Positions 19,606 to 31,296 are shown, counted from the stretch's first letter. The stretch: 35,122 nucleotides of DNA from Balneolaceae bacterium (GCA_009711805.1 VEMX01000064.1:1-35122); one strand, 5' to 3'. The notes: generated by a model from the sequence alone, not told the origin. A program made the numbers and translations.

Positions 19606-20034
19606 ATGAAGCATGAAATAATCAACCAGTTCAAAAACTACTTCGCTCACTTAAATTTATCTGATCTTTCTGCATTAGATGATATATACTCCGATGAGAT
19701 CACATTTACCGACCCTATCCACCAGGTGAATGGTATCGATAGTTTAAAGCAATATTTTGCCACCTTAAATAAAAACCTGGTACACGGTTCATTTCACTTT
19801 ACGGATGAGACGGTTACAGATAATGAGACATATCTGCAATGGGAGGTGAGCCTGACGCTTAAAAAGCCTGATAAAACAATCACAGCAACAGGGATATCAG
19901 TACTTACCATTGATGAAAAGATAATCCGCCACCGTGATTACTTTGATGCCGGAGAGCTTTTTTATGAACACATCCCCGTGCTGGGTGCATTCATTCGGAT
20001 ATTCAAAAAGAAAATACGAGCTGCAACAACATAA
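19606..20034 (+). CDS. NTF2-like/SnoaL-like domain protein
   Basis: 142 residues. The fold pattern is that of nuclear transport factor 2-like proteins: an N-terminal helix, YSDEITFTDPIHQVNGID, then beta strands (VTDNETYLQWEVSLTLKKP; ITATGISVLTIDEKIIRHRD). The ending YFDAGELFYEHIPVLGAFI is typical of a subgroup often found near photolyase and lipid-modification genes, which are not present here. Soluble, with no signal peptide. Possibly a small-molecule isomerase, hydrolase or binding protein; no catalytic assignment is possible. The MITE-like element ends about 33 bp upstream of its start codon. Confidence 0.75.
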   Translation: MKHEIINQFKNYFAHLNLSDLSALDDIYSDEITFTDPIHQVNGIDSLKQYFATLNKNLVHGSFHFTDETVTDNETYLQWEVSLTLKKPDKTITATGISVLTIDEKIIRHRDYFDAGELFYEHIPVLGAFIRIFKKKIRAATT

Positions 20035-20215
20035 AAAACCTTCTTATAAAGCCCTACATATATATTAGATTAAGCTAATATACTCCTCCAAAATTCAAAT
20101 TGTAGTGCAATTTCATCATATTGTAATAGCTATTCTGACAGTACAACAAAGCTTGGGTGTAGGAGAAGGACATTATATAAAGGTTAGCCTGTGCATATGG
20201 TAGCCGTGCCGCATC

Positions 20216-21313
20216 ATGGAATTATCGGAACAATTACATAGAGTTGAGCAAATAGCAAATCTTGGAAGTTATCAAACTAACTTAACTACCGGAATCTGGA
20301 CAGCTTCATCTAATTTTAAAACCATATTTGGGCTCCCTGAAAAAGAGGAATATACAGTAGAAGAATTTCAAGCCTTAGTTCATCCTGATGATTTTGAAGA
20401 TGTAATGGAATACTTCAATCAATGCTTAATTGAACAAAAAGATTTTAATTATGAGTATCGCTGTATCAGACCAGATGGTAAAATGATTTATGTAAACAGC
20501 CGAAGCCAGGTACATTACGGGCCAGATGGTCAACCACTCAAGATAGTGGGTATAAAACAAGATATTACCAAGAGGAAATTATATGAACAACAATTGGAAG
20601 AATTGAACAATCTGAATAAAAAGAAAAATGATGCTCTGAAGATTGTTGCCCATGATCTCCGCTCTCCTCTTGCACATATAGAAGGGGTAATAGATCTGAT
20701 TAAGGACGATCTTAATGAAGAACAACTACAGTTGGTTAATTTTCAAGCTAAAGCGTGTGAATTGTCAAAAAGTATTGTTGAAGAATTAATTGAAATTGCT
20801 CGATTGGAAAGCAACACTTACGATCTTGAACTACACAAATATGATCTCAATGAGTTGGTACTTCAAGCAATAGAACATGTCAGTTTTAAAGCCAATGCTA
20901 AAGAAATTGATATTTGCACCTCTCTTGGTGATGAAATAATAGCATTACTGAGTCCAAAAAAGTTTATCCGTGTTATTGATAACCTGCTATCTAATGCTAT
21001 AAAATTCACTCCTGTGGGAAAAACAATAACTGTGTTAACTGAACAGAAGGAAGGTAAGTTGATTTTAAAAGTTATTGATGAAGGTATTGGTATCCCCCAA
21101 GAACATATTTCTAAATTATTTGATCAGTTTTCCAAAGATGTCCGCAGAAAAGGAACCGAAGGAGAACGATCTATAGGGCTTGGGCTAAATATTGTTAAAC
21201 AGATTGTGGATCTGCACAATGGAATAATAGAAGTGGAAAGCAAAGAGAACAAAGGCTCCGTATTTAGTGTAATTTTGGATTCGCCCCTAATAGCTGAACA
21301 ACAAGAGGTCTAA
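20216..21313 (+). CDS. PAS-domain sensor histidine kinase
   Basis: 365 residues, apparently soluble. A PAS/PAC domain occupies residues ~1-125 (IANLGSYQTNLTTGIW; VEEFQALVHPDDFEDV; ending VGIKQDITKRK), then HisKA with His146 in KIVAHDLRSPLAHI and HATPase_c with DNLLSNAIKFTP, DEGIGIP and SIGLGLNIV. No membrane segment, so it senses a cytoplasmic cue. A stop codon lies five codons upstream in frame and no stronger start was found; the PAS domain begins almost at the Met, as if a longer N-terminus might have been lost. Orphan: no response regulator adjacent. Short dyads (tattag/ctaata, aaattg/caattt) lie in the 181-bp upstream gap. Confidence 0.9.
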   Translation: MELSEQLHRVEQIANLGSYQTNLTTGIWTASSNFKTIFGLPEKEEYTVEEFQALVHPDDFEDVMEYFNQCLIEQKDFNYEYRCIRPDGKMIYVNSRSQVHYGPDGQPLKIVGIKQDITKRKLYEQQLEELNNLNKKKNDALKIVAHDLRSPLAHIEGVIDLIKDDLNEEQLQLVNFQAKACELSKSIVEELIEIARLESNTYDLELHKYDLNELVLQAIEHVSFKANAKEIDICTSLGDEIIALLSPKKFIRVIDNLLSNAIKFTPVGKTITVLTEQKEGKLILKVIDEGIGIPQEHISKLFDQFSKDVRRKGTEGERSIGLGLNIVKQIVDLHNGIIEVESKENKGSVFSVILDSPLIAEQQEV

Positions 21314-21404
21314 ATATTTGATCAATAGATAACTATACAGGATTACAGAATACTTTCATATCTCACCCCCCTCCCTTAACAAACTTAATTTTGTTTGCCT
21401 GAAA

Positions 21405-21758
21405 CTAATTCTGAGACCGTATAACCCGCCGTATAGATTTATGTAAAAGTGAGCTAAACGGATTTTTGTCAAACAGGGTTTGATACAGAAGAAAGCCACC
21501 TACCATAGTAGCACTACTACCAATAGCTGCCATCACCGACGACAACCATAGTGGTTGAATACTCCCTATTAATGAAAGAACTACTACTGCTATCCCCAAT
21601 ACTGTTTGTAAGCTCCCCGACACAATGTATAAGCCTCGCATCGATCGGGCTCGTTCTATAAAAACAGAGAATCTGAGTATCTTTTCGTTTTTTAATTCAG
21701 GATATTTTAGTTCAAGATCATCCGGCTCTTGTCTGTTGTGTGATTTTTTATGATACAT
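21405..21758 (-). CDS. Small membrane protein, unknown function
   Basis: 117 residues, not recognised. A charged N-terminus (MYHKKSHNRQEPDDLELKYP) is followed by two transmembrane helices (LYIVSGSLQTVLGIAVVVLS and SSVMAAIGSSATMVGGFLLY) and a basic C-terminal tail (LLHKSIRRVIRSQN). Convergent with the PAS kinase and divergent from rlmB. Nothing in context suggests a role. Confidence 0.55.
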   Translation of the reverse strand: MYHKKSHNRQEPDDLELKYPELKNEKILRFSVFIERARSMRGLYIVSGSLQTVLGIAVVVLSLIGSIQPLWLSSVMAAIGSSATMVGGFLLYQTLFDKNPFSSLLHKSIRRVIRSQN

Positions 21759-21852
21759 GTCATTGCCATTTTGCTAACTGATGAGTGAATACGTTTTGAC
21801 CTATTTTAAACAGTGACCAATATTAATTTAGCACTAATACTTTCTGCACTAT

Positions 21853-22602
21853 ATGTCCAAAAAAGAAAGCTTTTATATTTACGGCCGAAACCCGGTAGAA
21901 GAAGCCTTAAAAAACCGACCGCGCCAAATCGAGAAAATTTTAGTTCGCTCCAACTTAAAACCCAGTGCTTTCTTCAATATTAAAAAGTTATCTGAAGACA
22001 ATAACGTTCAAATCCAGAAAGTACCCGCTAAAAGAATCTTGTCCTTAATTGGAAGAGTAAATGATCAGGGAATTGTTGCAAAATTAAGTCAAATCCAATA
22101 CACCGATTATTTTGAGTGGATTGAAACAGTGGATTTGAGTACTAACCCTGCAGTGCTGTTATTAGATGGGCTGGAAGATCCCTACAATTTTGGAGCTATC
22201 TTGCGAACAGCAGCAGCATCCGGTATCCGGGCTGTTATTGTGCCATCTCAAAAGCAATCTCCGGTTAATGCGGCTGTTTTTAAAACCTCTGCAGGTACCG
22301 CAGGCAAGATCCCTATCATCCGGGTACACAATACAAACCAGGGTATCAAAGATTTAAAGCTGGCTGGTTTTAGCATTATAGGGATGGATGGAAATGCTTC
22401 CGAAACCATCTGGGATGCCCCGCTCCAAAAACCACTGGCCTTCGTCATCGGCAACGAAGGGCAAGGCATCAGCAAGCAAACATTGAAAAAATGTGATCAC
22501 TCGATCCGAATCCCCATGGAGAATGAGGTAGAATCTCTGAATGCATCGGTAAGTGCTGCATTGGTATGCTACGAATGGAAGCGACAGCAATCGAAGGACT
22601 AA
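21853..22602 (+). CDS. rlmB: 23S rRNA (guanosine-2'-O-)-methyltransferase RlmB (SpoU/TrmH family)
   Basis: 249 residues. An N-terminal substrate-binding domain (FYIYGRNPVEEALKN) and a SPOUT knot with the three TrmH motifs: GLEDPYNFGAILRTAAASG, FVIGNEGQGIS and IPMENEVESLNASVSAALV. The RlmB group modifies G2251 of 23S rRNA; TrmH-type tRNA methylation is less likely given the N-terminal domain. Its TAA and the TAG of the convergent NamZ-like gene share bases (22599-22602), a tail-to-tail stop-codon overlap. Confidence 0.9.
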   Translation: MSKKESFYIYGRNPVEEALKNRPRQIEKILVRSNLKPSAFFNIKKLSEDNNVQIQKVPAKRILSLIGRVNDQGIVAKLSQIQYTDYFEWIETVDLSTNPAVLLLDGLEDPYNFGAILRTAAASGIRAVIVPSQKQSPVNAAVFKTSAGTAGKIPIIRVHNTNQGIKDLKLAGFSIIGMDGNASETIWDAPLQKPLAFVIGNEGQGISKQTLKKCDHSIRIPMENEVESLNASVSAALVCYEWKRQQSKD

Positions 22603-23828
22603 TACAGCAAGTAAGCACTGCGTTTTTCTTTAAATGCAGCTACTTCATCCTTCCAGGAAGGAAATTCCTCTCCTTGCTCGATGATGGTCTGAATATCAAT
22701 GCCATACAGTTTATTTGCAAAAGCATTGATTTCAAAGTCACGGGTATGGGACTCTACAAACTGAAGCAAATCTAATCCCAATTCTACCGTATTAATGTTT
22801 CCATATCCATTTGGAAAGCGGATACGGAGTCCCTGACAGCGCTCTCCTTCGTGCTTGGGAGAAATAGCTTTTCCGGGTATAGAACGCGGGGTAAATGAAA
22901 TTGAATCGACTACCACCTTATGCTTCTGTTCTATTTCGGATAGTTCCGTTTCGTTAAACTCAAAAGTTGGAGCTCCAATGGTGAGAAACGGATCATCTGT
23001 CCCTCTCCCTTCCGAAATATTGGTTCCTTCAAAAATAACCGTAGCCGGATATATAAAGGCATGGGTAAAGGTTGGCAGGTTAGGCGATGGGGCAATCCAT
23101 TCCAATTCGGTATCCGGCCATTTCATCCATCGTTCCCAGCCTTCGGCTTTTATGATCTTAAGCTGGGATTCCTTGTCCAGCTCCAGCCATTCTTCGCCTA
23201 CTGCCATCTGTGCCAATTCTCCCATCGTCATACCATAATTTATTGGGATGGGATATTTCCCCACAAAAGACACAAATTCATCTCTCAATACCCACCCCGA
23301 AACATAATCTCCTCCCAGCGGGTTGGGACGATCAAGAATCCACATTTCTTTGTCGTGTTCGGTAACAGCTTCGAGCACATAGCCCATCGTAGAGCTGTAG
23401 GTGTAAAACCGGGAACCTACATCCGGAAGATCGAAAAGTATCACATCTACGTTTTCGAGCATAGCTGCCGTTGGTTTTTTGGTGGAACCGTAGAGTGAAT
23501 GAACCGGTAACCCTGTTTCCTGATCAACACCATTCTCAATGACTTCACCTGCCCCAGCATCTCCTCTAAAACCATGCTCGGCAGCAAAAAGAGCAGTTAT
23601 ATTCACCTTTAAACTAAGCAGAGTGTCCAGCATATGAGTGCCATTTACCCGTGAGGTTGGGTTCATCACTAATCCTACCCGCTTGCCCTCTAACTCATCC
23701 AAGTGCTGCTCCAATACCACTTCCGCTCCCGTCTTTACCCGATCCGACTCAGGGGTTGACTCGGGTTTGATACATCCTTCCAAACAAATAAAAAGAGACA
23801 GCAGAAATAACAGGGATGATTTGTACAT
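22599..23828 (-). CDS. DUF1343 / NamZ-like exo-beta-N-acetylmuramidase lipoprotein
   Basis: 409 residues from the ATG at 23828, chosen because it gives a proper lipoprotein signal (MYKSSLLFLLSLFICLEGC, lipidated Cys19); a longer frame adds 23 unlikely residues. The DUF1343 body shows GKRVGLVMNPTSRVNG, ALFAAEHGFRGDAGAGE, DVILFDLPDVGSRFYTY, LDRPNPLGG, FEGTNISEGRGTDDPF and a C-terminal GYGNINTVELGLDLLQ domain. The family includes NamZ of Bacillus subtilis and Tannerella, which release MurNAc from muropeptides for cell-wall recycling; the Glu of AEHGFRG is the likely catalytic region. Probably a periplasm-facing lipoprotein. Convergent with rlmB. Confidence 0.88.
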   Translation of the reverse strand: MYKSSLLFLLSLFICLEGCIKPESTPESDRVKTGAEVVLEQHLDELEGKRVGLVMNPTSRVNGTHMLDTLLSLKVNITALFAAEHGFRGDAGAGEVIENGVDQETGLPVHSLYGSTKKPTAAMLENVDVILFDLPDVGSRFYTYSSTMGYVLEAVTEHDKEMWILDRPNPLGGDYVSGWVLRDEFVSFVGKYPIPINYGMTMGELAQMAVGEEWLELDKESQLKIIKAEGWERWMKWPDTELEWIAPSPNLPTFTHAFIYPATVIFEGTNISEGRGTDDPFLTIGAPTFEFNETELSEIEQKHKVVVDSISFTPRSIPGKAISPKHEGERCQGLRIRFPNGYGNINTVELGLDLLQFVESHTRDFEINAFANKLYGIDIQTIIEQGEEFPSWKDEVAAFKEKRSAYLLY

Positions 23829-23970
23829 ATAAAAATGTGCGTTAGTGTGAATACAGAATAATCGCCCTAAAAGTAATTCTCTATTTCTGCAATACAAAAC
23901 AAGGATATGGTATATGAATATTTGATTGAGCGATTTGCGATTTAGCGACGTAACGATTTTTGATCTGTTT

Positions 23971-24242
23971 GTGTGGGACTACCCACGGCTTCCCTATGAT
24001 GGTTCAAGTTAAACCACCCCGTAGCCGATCTGACCGATCACCGGTCGATGGATTAGGAGAGCTGCAATGCCTGAATTGGGAAAAGGGTAAAGTGGGGTTG
24101 CCTAAATTCAACAATCGGGCAGACCCAATCACGAAGTGACGCCAGAAAATAGCTCCGGATTTCAATCTGGGGAACATACGGCCAAACAGCCTTAGACAAA
24201 AGCCGGGGCAATAACTTCAATAAACAAAAACTATCACGGCTT
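23971..24242 (+). ncRNA. Structured noncoding stretch; possible group II intron domain I remnant
   Basis: The 488-bp gap before katG is dense in short hairpins: gtggg/cccac (23973-23986), cggct/agccg (23986-24027) enclosing tggtt/aacca, gaccg/cggtc (24032-24046), attggg/cccaat (24075-24129), cac-gaa-gtg (24130-24138), ccgga/tctgg (24155-24170) and aagccg/cggctt (24200-24242). It starts GTGTG at 23971, fitting the GUGYG 5' end of group II introns. The six bases just before it, ctgttt (23965-23970), are exactly complementary to aaacag at 24184-24189, as an IBS1-EBS1 pair should be; the ccgga/tctgg hairpin lies upstream of that as EBS2 would. No reverse transcriptase or domain V is present, so it would be a truncated copy. 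A different leader RNA is the alternative. A 47-codon frame inside (23996-24139) looks spurious. Confidence 0.45.
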
Positions 24243-24298
24243 AAAGGTTTATTGATTGTAGGTAGTCCTGAAATTTTCGTTCATTCAACTAAGCTTAA

Positions 24299-26536
<2,238 letters not shown>

Positions 26537-26558
26537 ACCAACCACAAATAGCGCTTTA

Positions 26559-26590
26559 AAAAAGGCAGTCTGAACAGGCTGCCTTTTTTG
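26559..26590 (+). terminator. Rho-independent terminator of katG
   Basis: Hairpin aaaggcag paired with ctgccttt plus inner pairs around a short GAAC loop, followed by a T-rich run TTTTTTGTTTT. It starts about 23 bp after the katG stop. The A run before the stem makes it potentially active in both directions. Confidence 0.92.
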
Positions 26591-26737
26591 TTTTAAACTG
26601 AATATGAACTGATATCTATTCTTTATTCAAGCTGCTACAAAACACCAGCCGGATGTTACAGTTGATATACACTCCGATTTGTGTACGGAACTTTTCCTTC
26701 TACCCGATCCGGCCGGTAGATCCGCATTTGGATTGTT

Positions 26738-29700
26738 TCATCTTTGTACTTCTTTAATATTATCGGATGGCTCGAGATCAATAAGCAATTTATATGGATC
26801 AATACCAGCATATACTGGTTCTTGTGGTACAATAACTGTTATAGTTTGCTTCCTTGCATTTATGTGATGCATTTTTCTGTAAATAGGTTTACCTGGGACA
26901 TAACCCTTTTTTGCCGGACCAAAAACCCCAATTTCCACCCAGTCGTCGATCGGTTTTTCTGTTTTACTTCCATCAATACTGACCACATTCTTTTGTGCCA
27001 GAATGTTGATGGTTACTTCCCAGTTTTCGTTATCAGTCTGTTTAGCTGATGCCTGCTGAGTTTCAAACTCCCAATATGTATTAGTTTCAAAAAGATCATA
27101 TAAAAGATATTGAAGCGAATCAGGTGTCACAGACTGAAGCTCACGGTACAGATCCAACGAAGTTGGAAGAGATGATCCTGGCAAATGATGCTTTTCGAGC
27201 AGACTGCGGAGTGCCCCGTTTACCGGTTCCCGGCCGATATATTGACTCAGGGCATACAGGGAAAGAGGCCCCTTTCGGTAATAATGAAATGCATCATTGG
27301 ACTTTAACAAAGGCTTGGCCGCCCGTGATCTTGGAACATTATAGGACAACCGCAACTGATTCAGGAAACGACGCAAGTGCTCGGCTCCATATGTATTCTC
27401 AAGAACCTGGTAAGCGGAATAGGAAGCAAGACTTTCAACGAGCAGTCCGCTGCCTTCAGCACGGGCCGGTGTAAGCTGATAGCCCCACCATTGATGTGCA
27501 ACTTCATGGGCTAAAACAAAAAAAGGAAGATCGAACCAGAGCGGGCCTTTAACCGGATTTATAAGAGAAAAGCCTTCCTCATGATCTATAGTGTTTGCTT
27601 CAGCATGCATTCCCCGACCAAAACCAGGATGCTCAATAACCCTTGTACGACTAAACGGGTAAGCTCCGAATTCCCGGCTATAATGCTCTAATGATGCCCG
27701 AATACTTTGGACCATCTGTTGCGGATTGCTATGACTGCCGGGCTGACGATAAATCTGGATTGAAAGGGGTTGTCCTGATTCGGTGGAAGGGTTCTTCCAT
27801 TTTTCTTCATGCAATTCATAGTCTGCCGAGAAAATGGAATACTGGTTTCCTATATGCGTTGCTGTTGCATAGCGAAAATAGCGTCGTCCTCCATCAATCC
27901 ACTCCTGCTGCAGTACACCCGGGGCAATGGCAACCTGGTCTCTTGTGGTACCTATAACTGCTTTAAATACCATACCCGGGGCTTTCCTTCCATCGTCTGC
28001 ATTAACATCAAAAGGTGAAGGTAAACTCTCGCGTGGTGCAAGTCCGTAATTTTCGCGATCCGGAGTAAATCTTAATTCCCGGTTAGTTTGATAACCTATG
28101 GCCGGCAACCACTCATAATTCCAGATGAATGTTCCATTCTTTTTAATTGGTACATTCATACCATTGGCAGAAAAGCCCTTTTGTTCGATTAGCACTTCAA
28201 AATTAACCCGGAGAGAATCATTTGGCTTGAGCGTTTCATCCAGCACAAAAACATGGTACCCAAGTTCTTGATCCTGTAGAATTGCATGGAATTCTCTGTC
28301 AAAAGCTATTCTCCGAGGGGTAGCTTCTGTAGCCAGATGGATAGTATCGACTGGAACAGAAGTATCATTTACAAGGTGATACGTACCGAAAATTTCCATC
28401 TTGCGTTCTTTGGGGTAAATCTCAACATGAAGACTGGTTCCCGTTTGTCTGGGCTGTGGAACATCTTCGTATTGGTTGTATTGTTTCTCATATTCAGCAC
28501 GTTGCTCCATTTGATCGGAGGGGGTTCTATGCTCGTTCAAAATAGTTGTGTTATAAAAGATAAATCCGCCGGTAACAAGGGCAACCGTCAGGGCAATAAT
28601 TGCCAACCACAGGGTAGCACCTGTTATTCGTTGACGAGCTAACCGCAATCGCATCCTGAAGCTACTATCTTTACTGCGTGGCCATACAAGCCTGATTGCC
28701 ACAGTAAGTAAAAGCACCCATGCTGCCCAATAGACTTTGAATGACATCCAGGGTTTCAATGATCCCCCAAATCCACTCATTTCTGTATAGGACCAAGCAG
28801 GTGAGGCGCCGGGAACAACCAGTTCATGACCTATGCCAGTACCGATCAGGATAGCTATACAAAGCAAAGTAAAGAAAACGGTAAGCAAGCCTGTATACTT
28901 TCGGTTCACAAGTATGTGTATTGAGAAAACCAACATGCCAAGAAGCAGGTAGCTGCTAAGTTCCAACCCAAAGAGAATCACGGCATAGAGACTGAAATCG
29001 ATGCTAAAATACCCTGCCAGAAGCTGAGCTAAGATACCAGCTGCCATCCTGATGGCCATGCATAAAACGAGCAACAAACCGAGTCCGATAAATTTACCCA
29101 AGAAGAATACAGTGTCCGAAGCGGGTGAGGTATCAGTTATTTCATCGATTCCGGCATCTTTTTCTTTCCAAAAAATAATACCAGACCAAAAGATGATAAG
29201 CAGAGGAATGATAAAATAAGCAGGAGGTACACCGGGGTTTGTCATGCTGTAGAGTACCAGGTCTGTTCTTGGAATCAGCGGAACATTCATGAACTCGGCA
29301 GGGATTGTCAGAAAAGCAAAGGCACCGACCAGTCCAAAAAGAGCGAGTCCACTCCAGCTTTGTGCAATTTTCCGAAAAGATTCGAAAGCAATAGCCTGTG
29401 TTTGACGCAGGGAAGTTTTAAATCCAAATTCTTGCGATACATCTGGAATTGAGATTGAAGTATTTTCTCCAGTGTCACTTGCCCGTGTTGTTAGCTTATG
29501 TGAGTTGTTTTTTCTGATAAAACGATTCCAGAATGTTTTGCCATCTGTATGTGAGAAGCGAAACCTGGAAATGGTAAGTAGCAGTACGATTAGGCCAACT
29601 CCGGTCCATATTAGATGATTTATCAAAAGTGAATTTTCCAAAGCTGGAAGCCTTGTGTTTAGCTCTCCTGTTGACCAAAACCCTGTTATTTCATCCATAG

Positions 29701-30337
29701 TCAAGGCGATTACACCGGTGGGATCCAGAAGTATGGCGTAATCACGATCCAGGAAATACCAAACTGCTCCCGTTACTGCCAAGACAAACAGGCTGCCTGC
29801 AAATGCAGATATGGATTGCCGGGTCAGAATGGCAAAAGAAAACTGAATGGATGTGACGATAAAACAGGTCGGCAAGACTGTAAGAAAAAATGCTGAGGCA
29901 TAAGCCGATGGCAAAAACGGCCCCATTACTTCAGGAGGAAGATTAGTAATCTGTGTTGCAAGAAGAACTCCAAAGGGCAAAGCCAGTAGAATGAAGGCAT
30001 TCAGACAATAGGAAGCAAGGAACCGCCCTCCAACATATATAGGTTTTCTTAAACCGGAGGTATAGGCAAGTGGATACATGCCGGTTTCAGAATCCCGGGT
30101 TGCAATATTACCGGTAATAAAAGCTGTTGTAACAAGCCAAACAAGCAAGCCCGAGGCAATCCCTTGAGAAATGATGAATGGAGCATTCAGGTAGTGATCT
30201 GCCCCCTGTGCTCCCGACACATACGTTTCCATTGTTTGTATAAAAGCAAAAAAGACCAGAAAGAGAAAAGCTAACCAAGTGTGGAACCGTCGGGCTTGGT
30301 AGAATAATTCAAAGCTAAACACATTTAAGAGCTTCAT
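26738..30337 (-). CDS. ABC-2 type permease fused to M1-type zinc metallopeptidase domain
   Basis: 1199 residues. The N-terminal half is membrane: an ABC-2 permease unit (residues ~15-270, e.g. LLVWLVTTAFITGNIATRDS), a cytosolic linker, and a second multi-helix unit (~330-605). The C-terminal ~600 residues are extracytoplasmic and gluzincin-like: beta-sandwich, HPGFGRGMHAEANTIDH, then zinc ligands His944 and His948 in LAHEVAHQWWGYQL with Glu968 in LVESLASYSAY. The spacing after HExxH is one residue longer than in classical M1, as in other permease/M1 fusions. Its start overlaps the ABC ATPase gene by ATGA, so the pair forms one transporter. What it moves or cleaves is unknown; a surface peptide or protein is plausible. 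Confidence 0.88.
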   Translation of the reverse strand: MKLLNVFSFELFYQARRFHTWLAFLFLVFFAFIQTMETYVSGAQGADHYLNAPFIISQGIASGLLVWLVTTAFITGNIATRDSETGMYPLAYTSGLRKPIYVGGRFLASYCLNAFILLALPFGVLLATQITNLPPEVMGPFLPSAYASAFFLTVLPTCFIVTSIQFSFAILTRQSISAFAGSLFVLAVTGAVWYFLDRDYAILLDPTGVIALTMDEITGFWSTGELNTRLPALENSLLINHLIWTGVGLIVLLLTISRFRFSHTDGKTFWNRFIRKNNSHKLTTRASDTGENTSISIPDVSQEFGFKTSLRQTQAIAFESFRKIAQSWSGLALFGLVGAFAFLTIPAEFMNVPLIPRTDLVLYSMTNPGVPPAYFIIPLLIIFWSGIIFWKEKDAGIDEITDTSPASDTVFFLGKFIGLGLLLVLCMAIRMAAGILAQLLAGYFSIDFSLYAVILFGLELSSYLLLGMLVFSIHILVNRKYTGLLTVFFTLLCIAILIGTGIGHELVVPGASPAWSYTEMSGFGGSLKPWMSFKVYWAAWVLLLTVAIRLVWPRSKDSSFRMRLRLARQRITGATLWLAIIALTVALVTGGFIFYNTTILNEHRTPSDQMEQRAEYEKQYNQYEDVPQPRQTGTSLHVEIYPKERKMEIFGTYHLVNDTSVPVDTIHLATEATPRRIAFDREFHAILQDQELGYHVFVLDETLKPNDSLRVNFEVLIEQKGFSANGMNVPIKKNGTFIWNYEWLPAIGYQTNRELRFTPDRENYGLAPRESLPSPFDVNADDGRKAPGMVFKAVIGTTRDQVAIAPGVLQQEWIDGGRRYFRYATATHIGNQYSIFSADYELHEEKWKNPSTESGQPLSIQIYRQPGSHSNPQQMVQSIRASLEHYSREFGAYPFSRTRVIEHPGFGRGMHAEANTIDHEEGFSLINPVKGPLWFDLPFFVLAHEVAHQWWGYQLTPARAEGSGLLVESLASYSAYQVLENTYGAEHLRRFLNQLRLSYNVPRSRAAKPLLKSNDAFHYYRKGPLSLYALSQYIGREPVNGALRSLLEKHHLPGSSLPTSLDLYRELQSVTPDSLQYLLYDLFETNTYWEFETQQASAKQTDNENWEVTINILAQKNVVSIDGSKTEKPIDDWVEIGVFGPAKKGYVPGKPIYRKMHHINARKQTITVIVPQEPVYAGIDPYKLLIDLEPSDNIKEVQR

Positions 30338-31227
30338 AACGCTGTCTCCGGCTCAGCTGCTTGTCTGGTCATAGTACTGAAGTAGACATCTTCCAGGTCT
30401 GGTCTTACTGGTTCAAACCCGTCGCCAGGATGTGTATTACAGAAAACATGAATTACGGTTTGCCCTGCAAAAAGCCTCGTGGATATTACCTGGTGCTTTT
30501 CTTCCATGTCGGCAAGCTCATCCCTGGGAATGATCTTTTTCCATATTCTCCCATTGAGTTTTTCAATAGCATGGGCAGGTTCGTCCTCAAGTAGGATTTC
30601 CCCATTGTTAATAATGGCCATTCTGGTACAGAGTTCACTTACATCCTCAACGATATGGGTGGAAAGAAGTACTACGCTGTTTTCTCCCAATTCACTTAGC
30701 AGGTTCAAAAAGCGGACTCTTTCAGCCGGGTCAAGCCCGGCTGTAGGTTCATCTACTATCATCAGTTTCGGGTTACCCAGCAGTGCCACAGCCACTCCAA
30801 AGCGTTGCTTCATCCCTCCCGAATAACCACCCAGCTTTTGCTTTCTTACATCCCAGAGGTTGGTTTTTCTAAATAAAGCTTCTACCACATCCCTGCGTGT
30901 CTTACGGTTGGTAAAGCCCTTCAGAACAGCAAAGTGAGTGAGCAATTTTTCAGCACTTACTTTTGGATATAAGCCGAATTCCTGGGGCAGGTATCCCAGG
31001 TTTTTTCTCACTTCATCTTTTTCACTCAGGACATCCCTGTTTCCGAAACTTACAGAACCTGCATCCGGTTCCTGAAGAGTTGCCAGGATTCGCATTAAAG
31101 TGGATTTACCGGCACCATTCGGTCCCAGTAAGCCATACATACCGCTGGGAATATTGAGGCTCACATTTTTAAGGGCCTGAACCCCGTTCGGATAAGTCTT
31201 CGAGATGTTATTGATATGTAAAACCAT
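30334..31227 (-). CDS. ABC transporter ATP-binding protein
   Basis: 297 residues. Walker A GLLGPNGAGKSTLMR, Q-loop LGYLPQEFGLYPK, signature YSGGMKQR, Walker B KLMIVDEPTAGLDP and the switch His in LLSTHIVED are all intact, so it is catalytically competent. It pairs with the permease-peptidase fusion through a 4-base ATGA overlap. The ~70 C-terminal residues after the nucleotide-binding domain (HQVISTRLFAGQTVIHVF) resemble the accessory region seen in ABC-2 exporters. It lies 69 bp downstream of creD on the same strand, so it may be the tail of that transcription unit; a 6-bp dyad cctcca/tggagg (31256-31284) in the gap has no T run. Confidence 0.93.
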   Translation of the reverse strand: MVLHINNISKTYPNGVQALKNVSLNIPSGMYGLLGPNGAGKSTLMRILATLQEPDAGSVSFGNRDVLSEKDEVRKNLGYLPQEFGLYPKVSAEKLLTHFAVLKGFTNRKTRRDVVEALFRKTNLWDVRKQKLGGYSGGMKQRFGVAVALLGNPKLMIVDEPTAGLDPAERVRFLNLLSELGENSVVLLSTHIVEDVSELCTRMAIINNGEILLEDEPAHAIEKLNGRIWKKIIPRDELADMEEKHQVISTRLFAGQTVIHVFCNTHPGDGFEPVRPDLEDVYFSTMTRQAAEPETAL

Positions 31228-31296
31228 GATGCAGAATAAATTTAGCAGATTGAATCCTCCAAAATCCGAAAGATGATATGGAGGTTGTTTGGCGGT

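Noticed and set aside
23996-24139. A 47-codon plus-strand frame (starting MMVQVKPPRSRSD) in the katG upstream gap.
   Set aside because: No ribosome binding site, odd composition, and it lies across several stable stems; better explained as structured RNA.
31256-31284. cctcca/tggagg dyad between creD and the ABC ATPase gene.
   Set aside because: Only six pairs with a 17-base loop and no T tract; too weak to call a terminator or promoter boundary.
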